64,000 nt of DNA, from the NCBI GenBank assembly GCA_015680685.1, contig MNCI01004098.1, forward strand, positions 1 to 64,000. The letters are read 5' to 3'. Positions 1 through 11,922 of the stretch are shown here, in pieces. Origin of the DNA: Gnetum montanum. Lineage: Eukaryota; Streptophyta; Gnetopsida; Gnetales; Gnetaceae. Position numbers and translations under genes: made by a program. Every line of letters begins with the position of its first letter. The first letter of the stretch is position 1. The notes below the pieces were generated by a model that saw nothing but the letters and a program-made list of their open reading frames with translations, searched no databases and was not told the origin of the DNA.

Positions 1-1191
1 TTGGATGCCAGCGTCACAGAGCTTCCAGCGTTACCCTGGCCGCTGAGGCATTCCCCCGACGACGACAACTCGATTTTGACTCCATCTTGGGGTTTCTTAG
101 GGTCCACCAGTGTGAGCGTCCATTTGCTGGTTGTCGTTCCGTATGGCAACAGCTGCACTACCTTGTTCTTCACTTCCGCGCACAGTCCTTTGACACCGTT
201 GAGTAGCAGCGCGCTGGGGCCGTCGCCATAACCAGAAGAAGAATACTTGTAGTAGTCGCCCTCCACGGGCATTACTATGCGTGGCACAGCAGCATAAGGA
301 AGATGAGGTGATGATAAGGAGGATGATCTGAGCAGTAACGCAATGCCTTTAACATAGTACAAGTAGACGCTGTCTACTTTGACGCCGTTTACTTGGACTG
401 CACTTTTAAAGATTCCCTGCACCGACGCCTGGATGGCACTCGACAATTTTCCCCAGCTTGTCTCCAGCTCCAGCATCGCCGAGTCTGGCTTAAACTTAGA
501 CCGTTCTTGTCTGTTCAAGCACGCGCNCGTCTGGCCTAAACTTAGACCGTTCTTGTCTGTTCAAGCACGCGTTTACTCGTGCCTCAATAGATCTGAACCT
601 GGCCGCTTCCGACACCATCTGAATTACCACCAGGGACGCTATAGCAACTGCCTCATCAAATTTCTTCTGATCTTTCTCCACCGTTGTTAAGTTGCCGATG
701 GCCTTTTTCAATGCTTCCATCCCCAAATCGATCTGATCCCTTGCTCTTCCCTTTCTCTCCAGCTCGTCGTAGCTGCCGCCAAAGCTGAGGTTCACTTTAT
801 TCTTCTTGTCGACCTCGGGGAAGAGAGTGTTGATATCTGCATCTGGAGTGTCTTTGTAAAAGTAGGCTCGCTTGGGCGAATCTTGACAGGCACAGAAAGC
901 CTCCACGTAAACATTAACGGCGTTGATTGCCACTGTGACGGTGTTCTTGGAGGAGGAGAGATCCGCAAGTATAAACCTCTTGTTCGCGCTCAGCACTGAA
1001 ATGTCGTAAACTTTGCTCTGTCCTGTAGTCAGGTCGGCTCGCAGATCCTTGAGAAACTGGCTGTACTTATCCTCGGTGGCACCTTCTGTTGAAAACTTGA
1101 TATTGCCATCAACGCCGGGAACGCCGAGGCAAGCAGCTACAGCAATAACAACATACACTGCAAACAGCGGTATTGCTGCCATCCTTTCCAT
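1..1191 (-). CDS. Ribosome-inactivating protein, probably type 2 (A-chain plus lectin-like part), 3' end off the window
   Basis: The family are rRNA N-glycosidases that remove one adenine from the sarcin-ricin loop of 28S rRNA. The start chosen is the ATG at 1191, just after a TATA box, followed by a hydrophobic signal peptide (about residues 1-28). Seen by eye: an FGGSYD segment with Tyr141, and the catalytic EAAR motif (Glu195, Arg198). The Trp of the usual SWG motif is encoded near 453-455. The position where family members usually carry the first stacking Tyr appears to be Phe99. Minus-strand frame 1-482 is open and continues family-like sequence, then a stretch with spaced Gly/Cys, W-T-L and S-x-G-x-C-L patterns as in ricin-B-type lectin repeats, which points to a type 2 protein. 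The frame is interrupted at 483-571 by a single N and a 43-bp duplication, most likely an assembly scar. The family call is firm; the lectin part is moderate. Confidence 0.85.
483..571. repeat. 43-bp direct duplication around a single N (unmerged contig overlap)
   Basis: Bases 483-525 and 529-571 are the same 43-bp sequence with one mismatch (490 T, 536 C), separated by three bases including the N at 527. It falls inside the RIP reading frame and shifts it. The same pattern recurs at 11923-12016, which argues for an assembler artefact. Confidence 0.85.
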
Positions 1192-1257
1192 CTTCTCTTC
1201 CTCAGCCTTAACTCCTCTTGCACTTAATTGCTGCCTTCCGCCTGATAAGCATTGCCA

Positions 1258-1263
1258 TTTATA
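1258..1263 (-). promoter_or_regulatory. TATA box of the RIP gene
   Basis: Minus-strand TATAAA lies about 67 bp upstream of the ATG at 1191. A start site about 30 bp downstream would leave a 5' leader of roughly 35-40 nt. This spacing is what makes 1191 a better start than the upstream in-frame ATG at 1434, which lies before the TATA box. Confidence 0.6.
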
Positions 1264-1434
1264 GGAACGATCACGAACATCTATGATAATATTTTGCCTT
1301 AAGATCCATGGAGTGTTTTTACATGGGGAATCACGCTGTCCAAGACTGGTCACAAGACTGGCCACGTGATTCCATTGGAAGAGGATCACGTTATTGACAC
1401 CATTCAAAAGCACGAAGGAAAACGTGGTAGCCAT

Positions 1435-1760
1435 CCTTATCTAATTGGAATATGCCAACCTTATCCAAATCATGCTGCCATGCTGATGATTTTTACCCAG
1501 ATACCCCACTACCACCGGCAAAGGATATAGTTTTTCTTACGAGGCAATGAATGCCATAGGGTCTTGCATGCCCATACGAACATGGCCATACAAATGCCAT
1601 ACCCATATGCATGATGTGTTCACAATGTAGCTTCATCTCATGTGCATCATCGGCTGTAAACATGCACATCAAAGGCCACAAAAACATATTAACGAATCAT
1701 AAAACCCTTGGGCGAACAACACACAAGTGCGAAAGGCTCTAGTAAATGTAATTTGAATTG
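1435..1760. other. Upstream flank of the RIP gene, no gene seen
   Basis: Unremarkable sequence with several CATGCATAT-like stretches around 1560-1615. No coding potential or known repeat recognised. Confidence 0.4.
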
Positions 1761-1925
1761 TAGCTTGTTTTCCTTGTTTCTTGTATTGTTGTTGCAACTT
1801 GTGTCAATTGCATTCTTCAACAACGCAAAATTTTATCGTTATATAGCTTGTTTTCCTTGTTTCTTGTATTGTTGTTGCAACTTGTGTCAATTGCATTCTT
1901 CAACAACGCAATTTTATCGTTATAT
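1761..1925. repeat. Tandem duplication, ~82-bp unit, two copies
   Basis: Copy 1 (1761-1843) and copy 2 (1844-1925) are near identical, both starting TAGCTTGTTTTCC and running to TTATCGTTATA. The only clear difference is two fewer A in the second copy. It sits immediately left of the family A LTR. Confidence 0.85.
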
Positions 1926-1961
1926 AGTGCTTGCAGTTGTAGCTTTGGTGCAATAGCAGGG

Positions 1962-3369
1962 TGAAACACCACCAAATTTAGAGCTCCTGAGCTTCAAGTG
2001 CAAATTTTGCTAAGTGCCAATGCTTGGTAATTTTTGCCAAGTGTTGACACTATGCTTCCATTGTTGGGACTATACTCTAGAGCATAGTCAATGTAGTTGA
2101 CACTGATAGTTTGGATTTGCAAAATTTTTCTAAGTGTCAACAATAGCTACAAATTTTTCTAAGTGTTCTAACTATGCTCACCCTGCTGAGACTACGCTTT
2201 AGAGCGTAGTCAGCTTTGGAATGACCAATTTTGCAAATTTTCCCAAGTGTTAACCTAGAGGTTGCTAAGCATGGTTGGGATGGAATAAAACAGCTTAGCA
2301 AATTTTCTAACTTCTAGCACTACGCTCCCTACTACACTCTAGAGCATAGTTAGCATAGTTTGTAGGAGGACATTAATTTTTTAGAATTTTTTTAAAGTGT
2401 TTGGGCTATGCTCTCCTTGTTAAGACTACGCTCCATAGTGTAATCAATGTAGTCAGCACTGAATCTCACATTTTGCGAAATTTGCCTAACTCCTAAGACT
2501 ATGCTCTAGAGTGTAGTTAGCATAGTCATGCAGAACTACTTCTAAAAACCTCCAGAGCTTAGCACTGGCCTACATTTCGACTCATACATTCCTTTGGTGA
2601 GCAAGATTAACAAGTTTTGTCTTCTTTGCACCCCCCATTTGTCCTCAACTTGTACCTACACTCGACACCACCCAAGAGAGTGGGCAACGTAGTCCTAGAG
2701 CATAGTCTCAAAATTGCATTGTTTTGCACTATTTTCAAATACATTGTGGTCTATTCGACATTTGCACATGCATTCTTAGTAGCGTAGTCATAGTTTGACA
2801 ATCTCACAAGGTCCATTAGCGCACACTAGGAGAACACCATTTTTGCTTCAGTGGAAGTGTAGTTAGGGTTAGCATAGTCCTAGCTACCCCTCTACGATGT
2901 GGTGTTTGATCCGTGATTCACACTACCCCTAAGCCTATAAATACCCTAGTGCTTCATGTTTTAGGGGTTGGCATTTTGAAGCAATTGATGAGCAAACTTA
3001 AAAACAACATTTTCTTTAGGGGTTGCCATTCTCTCTCTTTCTTACGTTTTGTGCATTTTCGCATTTTTCTGGCATTTTAGCATTCTATTTGCATTTTTCA
3101 TTATTCATGCACATATTCACGGGTTTGCACCTTCGTTTTCATGCTTCAAACTTCAACTACACTCACATCCATGAGCACCATAGACACCATAGACGTCGTA
3201 TAAACACCATAGCATTCATTTCATCGTAACACCTATAAGTCCTAGTTTGATCAACAAGACCATTCTGGACATCCCACCTCCACTCCCAGCAAGCCCTTGT
3301 GCAGAAGCAGTGTCAAGGTTGTATGATTGCAGATGTCTTGAAGTACCATTCCAACATTTGATGTTTTCA
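1962..3369 (+). repeat. 5' LTR of element A
   Basis: Starts TGAAACACC and ends GTTTTCA, giving inverted LTR ends. It shares its start, internal CTCTAGAG-centred modules and TATA region with the LTRs at 52472 and 60551. It is about 1.4 kb against about 2.0 kb in those, because it lacks the 36-bp tandem-repeat section. Confidence 0.75.
2936..2943 (+). promoter_or_regulatory. LTR TATA box, element A
   Basis: TATAAATA followed by ACCC, at the same relative place as 53498-53505 and 61583-61590 in element B. Probable U3/R boundary region. Confidence 0.6.
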
Positions 3370-3380
3370 GTCACTATAAT

Positions 3381-3403
3381 TTTTTGATGCTAGAAGGAGG
3401 GCC
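3381..3403 (+). promoter_or_regulatory. Primer-binding-like site, element A
   Basis: TGATGCTAGAAGGAGGGCC lies about a dozen bases after the LTR end, and element B has TGGTGCTAGAAGGAGGGCC in the same position. The TGG start in B suits a tRNA 3' CCA end. The tRNA was not identified. Confidence 0.5.
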
Positions 3404-3810
3404 TTCACCATTTCCTTCTTCAGTCATCCTTTGGTTGTTGCCTTGCATGCTCTCTGCACCCCATGCAGATTGGTCCCCATCATTAGTTCTCCTAAAATCC
3501 TACTTGACAACACTAGTGTTTACACTTAACCAAATTCTGGCTCTTCAATAGAGTGTAGCTAGCTCCAATGTAGTTGGCTCTTAGCATAGTCCTAGAGTTA
3601 GCCATTTTTAAAATGTGTTTGCACTTAGTCATTTTTCTTTGCATTTCAAAATTAGCCATTTTTTGTGCCTTTTATACTTAGCCATTTTTTTGCATTTTTA
3701 CACTACCATTTTTTTAGTAGTTACATGCTTAGCTATTTTCCTACATTTTACCACTTAGCTATTTTTCTTCATGTTTAGCATAAGAAAAATTTAGCATTTT
3801 CCTTTACACC

Positions 3811-6400
3811 ATGAACCCTGAACAACTTTCAACCTCTACTATGAGTGTGCTTGTTGTCCGGCCTATTCACCAAGAAATCATGATTGAGCTTCCTGGGCCT
3901 GGGAATCCTATCCTAGCATAGAGGTAATCTCCTAGGTAGCGCAACCTGCCTCTCGAGGTCATGGTGCTCAATGACGAGAGACATACCTTCGTTTGTGCAA
4001 ACGTCCAAGTGGGTTTGCCTTTAGACTACATAAAAATGTACACCAAATGTAGTTATGAGCTCATGCATTGTAATAGGAGGGAATGGCTTCCTTTTGATTT
4101 GGACTTTGTCCTGCTCATAGAAGACTACCAGTAGATGCTGGAAAACCTCATTTGCAACATGGATTGTGAGGTAGGAACAGACTACAAGGAGTTCCTCTAG
4201 GAGAAGCTAGATGAGTTTGAAGCTCAATCTAAGTGTGATGGCTTGGCCCATGCCTCATTTCAGTAGATAGCCTCTACTCTTATTCCTTCACAGTTTCATA
4301 GCCTAGTGTTGTTGCCTAGATCAATGCCTATGGTGGCAACTCAATAAACACAGCAAACACACCAAGATGTTACCATGCCTTTTAGCTTTTCCTTGAGCAT
4401 GCCCTTTACCATTTCTTCATAGCTCATCCAACTTGTTTAACTCATTTAGCCTATTCAAGCTACTAAGCCTTTTGTAGTAGCAACTATTGCACCTACGCAA
4501 CCTTATGTGCACACTATACATATTCCTCTCCTATCATACATGACTCAAGAATTATTTATTCCACCTATCATGTTGGCGCCTTTTACAATGACCCAAACTA
4601 CCAACTAGTGGTGGGGCCTGAGTGTTGTCTCCATGGCATAGCCCATGCAATAGGCACTGTATGTGGTCACACAACTTGGAGCCAAGCCGTGGACCATCCA
4701 ATAACTGTAGTAGATAGCACAACTCATGTATCCTACTACAACCATGCCTAGCTTGGATCAAGTATTTCAGTTGATCCAAAGCCTTACTGAAGAGGTCAAG
4801 CAGCAAAAGGCCAACTCTTCTAAAATTGTCCATGTGGTGGACTTTTACTAGGATAATCTGATTGGTCTTGTAGTTTTATCACTGGTGCTACCTACAAGGA
4901 TACCACTCCCACAATTCACCAAATATAATGGTGAAGGAAACCCTAATGCCAATTTGGTGACCTTTCAGTCAAAATGCCTTCTACTATAGGCATGGAAAAA
5001 TTCCATCATCTACATGTTCGCCATGTCCCTAACCGAAAAGGCACTAGATTGGTACCACACACTTCCTAGGGCCTCCATCTCCTCCTTGGAGGAATTGCTC
5101 ACCTAATTCATTAGATGCTTCAAATACAAATTGATGCCTGAGGTGACCCTTGACCAAATGATGCAAGTCAAGTAGCGCCACCTAGAGCCCATGTAAAAAT
5201 TCATTCAGTAGTGGAGTGCATCACTCAACGAGATCTATCAACCAATCATAGAAATCCACTTGCTAGCCATCTTCAAGAGTGCAGTGAATGACTTTATCAA
5301 GTCAAAACTATATTACCTTGCCCCGCAGTCCTTAAGCCAAGCATTTTCTCATACTAAGAGCATTTAGGATGCAATAGAGGCTAGCAAGGATCTGGCCTAC
5401 ATGGCCTATAAGAACCTTCATGCAAAGAAAGAGAAAGAGAAAGACAAGGACAAAGGTAAGCAAGCAATGAAAGCCATTACAATAGTGGCCAATGAGGCTA
5501 AGCCAACCAACACCAAACCAATAGCCAAGCCATCCAAGGCACTGGCCAACAACAATAGAGCGGCTGGCCCTAACACAGTAGTAAACAACCAAGCGGCATC
5601 GTTGGTGGCCACGACACTAATTGCAATAAAGCTTAACTTCAAGCACAAGTATCACTCAAAATATACATTGTTGCCCATCAAGTGGTTAGAGTTGTTGGAC
5701 CAACTGCTTCATGTTGGACACATCCAGTATAAGCAAATGTTCAAGGATGCTTGCAAGTAGCATGATCGATGCTGCGAGCTCCTCAGAAATCCTTCAACCA
5801 CACTGCCTAATGAGCCCCTAGTCCCTAAGCATTTTAGATTGGACTGGTTTTGCTAGCATCACCAGTTGCTTGGTCATGATATAGATTTTTGCATGGATTG
5901 GTAGGAAGATATCCAATGCATGATTGACAAAGATGAGTTGGTCCTTGATGCTACCAACCTAGTATGTCCCCATAACCATTTAATGGGGGTTTACAAAGAT
6001 CCTCTCAATGCAAGTAATGTAGGGTATATCATCAATGCCATGAGCATTGATGATGATGTAGAACCGACACAGGCACCATTCATGGTTTGTGTGTCCTCTG
6101 GTAACACTAGGGACTCCTTGAAGTCAACCAGCTTAAGAACCCCTTTTGTCATCAGAGCATCACCTCAGGTACCTATAACACCATTTTTGGTCAGGGCCCC
6201 ATAGTATGTTGTAGTAGCAACAGCTCAACCCTACTTCATTGTAAGGGTGCCACAACATGTAGACTCCCTGCTTGTTCAGAGTTCGGTGGTGGGTAATGCA
6301 TTAGCCCTTGCTCACCCAAGACCTCATCTTGCAAGTAACACCAATAAAAAAAATGAGATGGAAAACTATGAGGCCTAACAAACACCTCATTAATTAAATG
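3811..6400 (+). pseudogene. gag relic, element A
   Basis: Starts ATGAACCCTGAACAA, aligned by eye with the gag start ATGAATCCAGATCAG at 55005. Around 4900-5300 it contains the retrotransposon gag core (a DWYHTLP-like segment followed by SISSLEEL), then a Lys/Glu-rich stretch near 5420-5460 and an Ala/Asn-rich tail. Many in-frame stops are present, mostly TAG where element B or the family has Gln. Not functional. Confidence 0.75.
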
Positions 6401-6544
6401 CTTAGGCAAGACTAGGAGCAAAGGGCATTAGGCCCACCAAAGCCTATTCCCTTATCCTCTGTACCAATGGTCCAACCAACTAAAGAGGGTGCCACAACCA
6501 GCAAAAAACAAAGAAGCCTATACTAGGCACACCTAAGTAATTGC

Positions 6545-8990
6545 CTAACAACCAACTGAAGAGGGTGCCTTCCAGCAGCTTCAAAATCTAAGTAATTTCT
6601 CCCTTCTAGTAGGTCTCAATGCCTTCAAAGTGGTCTCAATGCCTTCTAGATGATCCTCAGCCTACTAGAAGCCTCAAAATGCAAGTAGTTGCTCCCTTTT
6701 GATAGCTTTCTATGCCTTCTAGTGGGGGCTATGCAAGGCTGCTAGGCACAGCGAATCATAGTTTTCATAGACCCTACTTCTAAATGAACATCTACCTTCT
6801 AGTAGCCCCAAACCTTAATCAATTATCAACTACTGGAAGGTTTTCATGGCTTTTGGTATGGACTTCGAGAGGATGCTACTCGCACCTTGTCATGGTTTAT
6901 TAGTAGACTGCTTTCGAATGATCCTCTCTCTTCTGATTGCCAAAAAAATCTAAGAAATTACTTCCTTCCAGAATGTCTCAATGCCTTCCATTTGGTCCTC
7001 CACCTTCTAAATGATCCTTAGCCTTCTAACAGCCTTCAAATGTAAGCATTTTCTCCCTTCTAGAATGTTTCGATGCCTTCTAGTGATGAATGTGAGCCTA
7101 TGCTAGGCACATCTCCTCATAATCCACATGTTTGGCTTTTAGCAACTTTAAACTCCAACAAATTACTCCCTTCTTGTAGGTCTAAATGCCTTCTAGATGA
7201 CCCATAGCCTACCAGAAGTCTCAAAATGCAAGAAGTTGCTCACTACTAGAAGCTCTTGATGCCTTCTAGTGGGGACTACAGGAGGTTACTAGGCGCAGTG
7301 AATCATAATTTTTATAGATCTTGCTTTTGATTTTCCACCTAACCTCTAGTAGCTCCAAACTTTAAGAAATTATGAACTACCAAAAGGTTTTTGTGCCTTC
7401 TAGTAGGGACTGTAGACCTCTGCTAGGTGCACCCTCTTATAGTTTACTGGTACACTACTCTCAAATGATCCTCTGCCTCCTGGTTACTAGAAACTCTAAG
7501 AAATTACTCCCTTCTTGAAGGTCTCAATGCCTTTTGGTTGGTCTTCTTCCTTTAAGATGATCATCAGTGTTCTGATAGCCTCAAAATGCAAGTAGTTGCT
7601 CCCTTCCAAGAGGTTTTGATGCTTTTTGGTGGGGACTGTAGGCCTGTGCTAGGTGCATCTCCTCACAATCTACATTTTTGCCTTCCAGTAGCTTCAAACC
7701 CAAAGAAATTGCTTCCTTTTAGTGGGTCTCAATGCCTTCTGGATGATCCTTAGCCTACCAAAAGCCTCAAAATGCAAGTAGTCGCTTCCTTTTGAAAGCT
7801 CTAATGCCTTCCAGTGAGGGTTGTGTAAGGTTGCTAGGTGCAGTGAATCATAGTTTTTGTAGACCCTACTTTCGGGTGGTTGTATGCCTTCCAATAGCCA
7901 AAAAATTTAAGCAATTATCAACTACCAGAAAGTTTTTGTGCCTTTTGGTATGAACTATGAGAGGGTGCTACTCACACCCTCTCATAGTTTACTAGTACAC
8001 TGCTTTTGGATGACCCTCTACCATCTAGTTGCTATAAGCACTAAGAAATTTCTCCCTTCTGGAAGGTCTTAATGCCTTTTGGTTGGTCTTTCACCTTCCA
8101 AATGACCCTCAAGATTTTGGCAGCCACAAAATGTAAGAAGTTTCTCCCTATTAGAAGGTTGTGATGCTTTTTGATGGGAATTGTAAGCAATTGCTAAGCA
8201 CACCTCCTTGTAGTCCACATTTTTGCCTTCCACCAGCTTTAAACTCCAAGCAATTGCTTCCTTTCGATAGGTCTCAATGCCTTTCAAATGGTCTTGATCC
8301 CTTCTAGGTGACCCTTAGCCTACTAGAAGCTTCATAATGCAAGTAGTTGCTTCCTTTTGGAAGCATTTGATGCCTTCCAGTGGAGACTGTGTGAGGTTGC
8401 TAGGCCTACTGAATCACAGTTTTCATAGACCTTGCTTTCAGATGGCCATCTGCCTTCTAATAGCCCCAAACTTTAAGCAATTATCAACTACTAAAATATT
8501 TCCGTGCCTTTTAGTATGGACTGTGAGATGGTACTACTCACACCCTCTTACAGTTTACTAGTACATTACTATAGGATGATCCTCTACCTTTTGGCTGCAA
8601 GAAACTCTAAGAAATTGCTTTATTTCAAAAGTTCTCAATGCCTTCTAGATGGTATTCCACCTTCTAGATGATCCTTAGCCTTTTGGTATCATCAAAATGC
8701 AAGCAGTTGCTTCCTTCTGGAAGGTTTCAATGCTTTTTGGTGGGGATTACAGGCTTGTGCTAGGCACACCTCCTTGCAGCCCACATTTTTGCCTTCTGGT
8801 AGCTTCATACTCTAGGTAATTGCTCCCTTTTGGTAGGTCTCAATGTTGTCCTAAAAACCCTTAGCCTACCAAAAGCTTTAAAATGTAAGTAGTTACTCCC
8901 TATCAAAAGCTTTCGGTGCCTTCCAATGGAGGCTATGCAAGGTTGCTAGGCATAGTAAATCATAGTTTTCATAGACCCTACTTCCAATTT
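6545..8990. repeat. Tandem array of a ~550-bp monomer, about 4.4 copies
   Basis: The landmark AAAATGCAAGTAGTTGCT with a following GTTGCTAGGCACAGTGAATCATAG recurs near 6678, 7225, 7770, 8333 and 8880, a period of about 550 bp. Each monomer has a second, related sub-block (same AAAATGCAAG landmark but followed by GTGCTAGGCACACCTCCT) about 350 bp later, so the monomer is itself an internal duplication. Phrases such as CTCAATGCCTTCTAG recur every 100-200 bp. Copies differ by many transitions. No coding frame spans it. Confidence 0.85.
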
Positions 8991-9499
8991 GTCACCTATG
9001 GGCATATGTTAGTTATAGGTCCTCAGAGGATACAAGATGTGAGTGTATGCTAGTTACAGTCCATCGTCATGAGCATGAGTATGCATTCATGTCTAAATGA
9101 AACACATCCTTAAGCATGATGACACATTATGCATGTACACCAATTCACATCATACATACACATGCCCTCACCAACCACATCATAGGCTTTGTAATGGACT
9201 AATGAGAACAATGGTAACCTTTTTCCATTACCACCTACCAAGGCATGAATTTGATAGGTAGCAGTGCTTGTCAGTAAAAGATAATTTAGAAATATAATAT
9301 CTACTATATGTTGGGAAACAAGGCCTATTACAGGGTTGAGTGTGTCCTTCCACACTCATTAGTTTTTTTGGTCAACTTAGGATATGTTCATTTTTATTGT
9401 ATAAAGTATTAATTTAATGTGTGTTCAACAAAACTTCAGTTATGTGTGGAGAAACTTTGATTATCAAAATATGGGTAGGCCTACAAATAGAACTTTTGA

Positions 9500-10160
9500 T
9501 TACATTGATTACATTCATAGTAAATGGCATCATTTATTCAAGGAAATAAACATGTTTGGTTGAAAACTTCTATTCAATTTGTAAGTGGATATTGTACAAT
9601 GTCTCAATGTAGCAAACTTGATTGTACATCTACATAGACCCACAAAGACAACTAAGTTTAATTGTACATATGGATAGACTTCACAAACACAACTTTTCAT
9701 TACTACCAGTAGTAATAGTAAATGGTATCATTTATTCAAAGAAATAGACATGTTTGGTTGAGAAGTTCCATCCAATTTGCAAGTGGATTTAGAAGAAACA
9801 AGTCATTGAATTATAAATGGATATAGAAGAAACACATCATTGATGTCCTTGCATAGTTTTATTTTTATTGGCACCTGTAGAATAGTTTTCTTGGTATTGT
9901 ACAAAGTCTCAACTTAGCAAGTTTGAGTGTACATTTGCATACACCTACAAGCACAACTATGTTTAATTGTACATATTGATAGGCCCACAAACACATCTTC
10001 TTATCACTAACACTTAAATAGTAAATGGTGTTATTTTTTTTAAGACAGACATGTTCGATTGAAAACTTCTATCCAATTTGCAAGTGGATATAGAATAAAC
10101 ACGTTATCCAATTTGCATAGAACAAATACATTATCCAATTTGCAAATAGATATAGAAAGA
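9500..10160. repeat. Diverged direct repeats, three copies
   Basis: Segments beginning AGTAAATGGCATCATTTATTC and running through GACATGTTTGGTTGA to AATTTGCAAGTGGATATAGA occur near 9520, 9717 and 10020. A second shared block (TTGTACAAAGTCTCAA...GTTTAATTGTACATAT) lies between copies. No gene recognised. 8991-9500 holds nothing recognisable. Confidence 0.7.
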
Positions 10161-10466
10161 ACAGGTTAGGAGTAGTAAGTGGATCTCTTTGCATATGCTG
10201 CATGTGACTAGAAAGAACCATTAAAAGAAAAACAATGATAACAGATTCACTATAAATGAACGATTCTTAACATTCATACATGTGACGATTGATTGATAAA
10301 CACTTTCTAGCGTCAGCAGTAACAACGACGGTGGACTGCAATTATGCACAACGACCATGGTGGACAGCAATTATCCACAGACCACAGTGGAAGAAAGTTT
10401 TGGTTCAGCCCATTTTCACGTCTAAATTCTGAGTGAAATTTTGCCTGCAAACTAGTTGCTCTGTGC

Positions 10467-10473
10467 TATATAA
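10467..10473 (+). promoter_or_regulatory. TATA box of the candidate spliced gene
   Basis: TATATAA, about 125 bp before the ATG at 10598, followed by a pyrimidine-rich leader. Confidence 0.45.
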
Positions 10474-10597
10474 TGACCCCAGCCTATTGTTTTCTTTTCA
10501 GATTGAATCAATTGTAATAAGCTGTTTGGACGGTTTCATCAGATATTTTCGTAATTACGTATTTCCTGTCACATATTTATCTCTGTAAACGATCAGA

Positions 10598-11679
10598 ATG
10601 GCCGCTGTGTAAGCTTTTTGAATTTTCTTACCTCTATTTGGATTCAAAAAATGACATCTATTTTTTATCTCCTATGATGTCCGTGTCCTGATCTCTTATT
10701 TTGCAGGGATCCCGAAATTTTGTCTCCGGTTCTCGATTCTAAATCTGAGCCCCAGCATTGTTCGATGGGACTACTAGGTCTGTAGTTACTACATTGCTTT
10801 CTTTTTTAAAAAATTAGGATCTCTGTTTTGTTTTGTTTGGCATTTGCAATTTTGTTTTCTCTGTTAAAAATTCTGGATTTTGCAGATTGTACGTTAGTTT
10901 GTCATACCCGTTCGCCCAGAGGGTTTACACTGCCAGGAATTACAAGGGTTTGAATAGTTTATTCGGAAGTTTTCGAGATCTTTTCATTTTGGGTTGGAAC
11001 TTGGAACTGTAATAGGTAATTTCTGTTCTGGAATTTAGTTAGGGTCTGAACGAGATTCAAATAGTTCAAATTAATCTGCAAGACAGACCTTCCTAGTACA
11101 AGGAAAAGGTCTACCCTGGAAACAAGGTATATGCGTAGGGATTCATTGATAATGTACTCCCTATTCGTAAATTTGTGCAGCTCAATCTAGATTTGATAAA
11201 TTTTGAATCTTCTCTTAAAACTGAAAAAAGTAGCGTCAGTTTTTTAGTCCTGTATCTGAAAATTAAGCAGAATGCGTTAATGTTATGGACTTAGTACTTT
11301 GTCTGATTCATCTGCCATCTGGGCTTCTTAATTTGGTTTAGAGAGTTTTTAATTTTTGATGTCAGATCTTTCAGTGTGTTTCATTTTGTAACAGATTTAT
11401 GCGTAGCTATAAAAGCAATTAAAATTAAAAGAATGTTTCATTTAGAGGTAAGCCTTCAAATTTTTGCTGTTATTTTATTTGAAGAGATTTCTCAGTTGGC
11501 CCAGGAATTAAATGGAAACCTATTTTGTAATTTAAAAATTAATACAGATGTCCTAACCCTGCATTTCCTTTCCACAGGAACTGAACAAGGTGGAACTGAA
11601 CAAGGTGGATGCATATGCCAAAACAAAGATAACCCCTGAAGAGATCATAGCTGGATTTAAGAGGCTATCTAATCTGTGA
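10598..11679 (+). CDS. Candidate small spliced gene, function unknown
   Basis: Proposed exons: 10598-10608, 10707-10777, 10886-10947 and 11578-11679, predicting 81 residues. Junctions are GT...AG throughout: donors GTAAGC, GTCTGT and GTTTGA (the last is weak), acceptors TTTTGCAG, TTTTGCAG and TTTCCACAG. The phases join without a frame break, and the first three exons give 48 codons exactly. The last exon begins with a perfect 15-bp tandem duplication (two ELNKV) and ends KRLSNL plus TGA. A TATA box upstream and AATAAA downstream frame it. The family was not recognised. A further exon may lie between 10948 and 11577; 11396-11449 (AG before, GTAAGC after) was tested and did not fit the phase. 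It could also be a decayed gene. Confidence 0.4.
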
Positions 11680-11819
11680 GATTAAGTATATATCCAAAGG
11701 GGAACAAGACTTATCCATTGGTTTAGCAGTTTCTACGGCATAGTTTTTGTTAGGAGTTGTTTTACAGCTGTCATGTGTAGGTTTTGGTCTTAGTTGTTTT
11801 ATGGTTGCTGTATTTTTGC

Positions 11820-11825
11820 AATAAA
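11820..11825 (+). terminator. Poly(A) signal of the candidate spliced gene
   Basis: AATAAA about 140 bp after the TGA, preceded by T/G-rich 3' UTR sequence. Confidence 0.45.
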
Positions 11826-11922
11826 TAGTTTTAAATGGTTTTGAATAAGTTGTGGTATCTTCAGTGGTTAATTCAAAATCTTATATTTTGAATATTTGGA
11901 TGTTACCACTATTTAATATGAC

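Larger units (their letters stand above)
1962..6420 (+). mobile_element. Family A/B gypsy-type retrotransposon, 5' part only
   Basis: Order seen: LTR (1962-3369), primer-binding-like site, long leader, gag relic (3811 to about 6400). No reverse transcriptase, integrase or matching 3' LTR is visible downstream; the next 2.4 kb is the 550-bp tandem array. Leader, gag and LTR layout match the better preserved element at 52472-62529. Either the 3' end is lost or the array is part of the element. Tat/Ogre-type gypsy elements are known to carry tandem repeats near their 3' ends, so the second option is possible. Confidence 0.75.

Noticed and set aside
1..690. Plus-strand ORFs at 1-231 and 379-690 (and 1013-1264)
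   Set aside because: Antisense to the RIP gene, which has clear family motifs.
6545..8990. CRISPR-like or gene-cluster reading of the repeated array
   Set aside because: Period is ~550 bp with diverged repeats and no spacers; plant nuclear context.
11396..11449. Possible extra exon of the 10.6-11.7 kb gene
   Set aside because: Good splice-site context but stops in the frame dictated by neighbouring exon phases.
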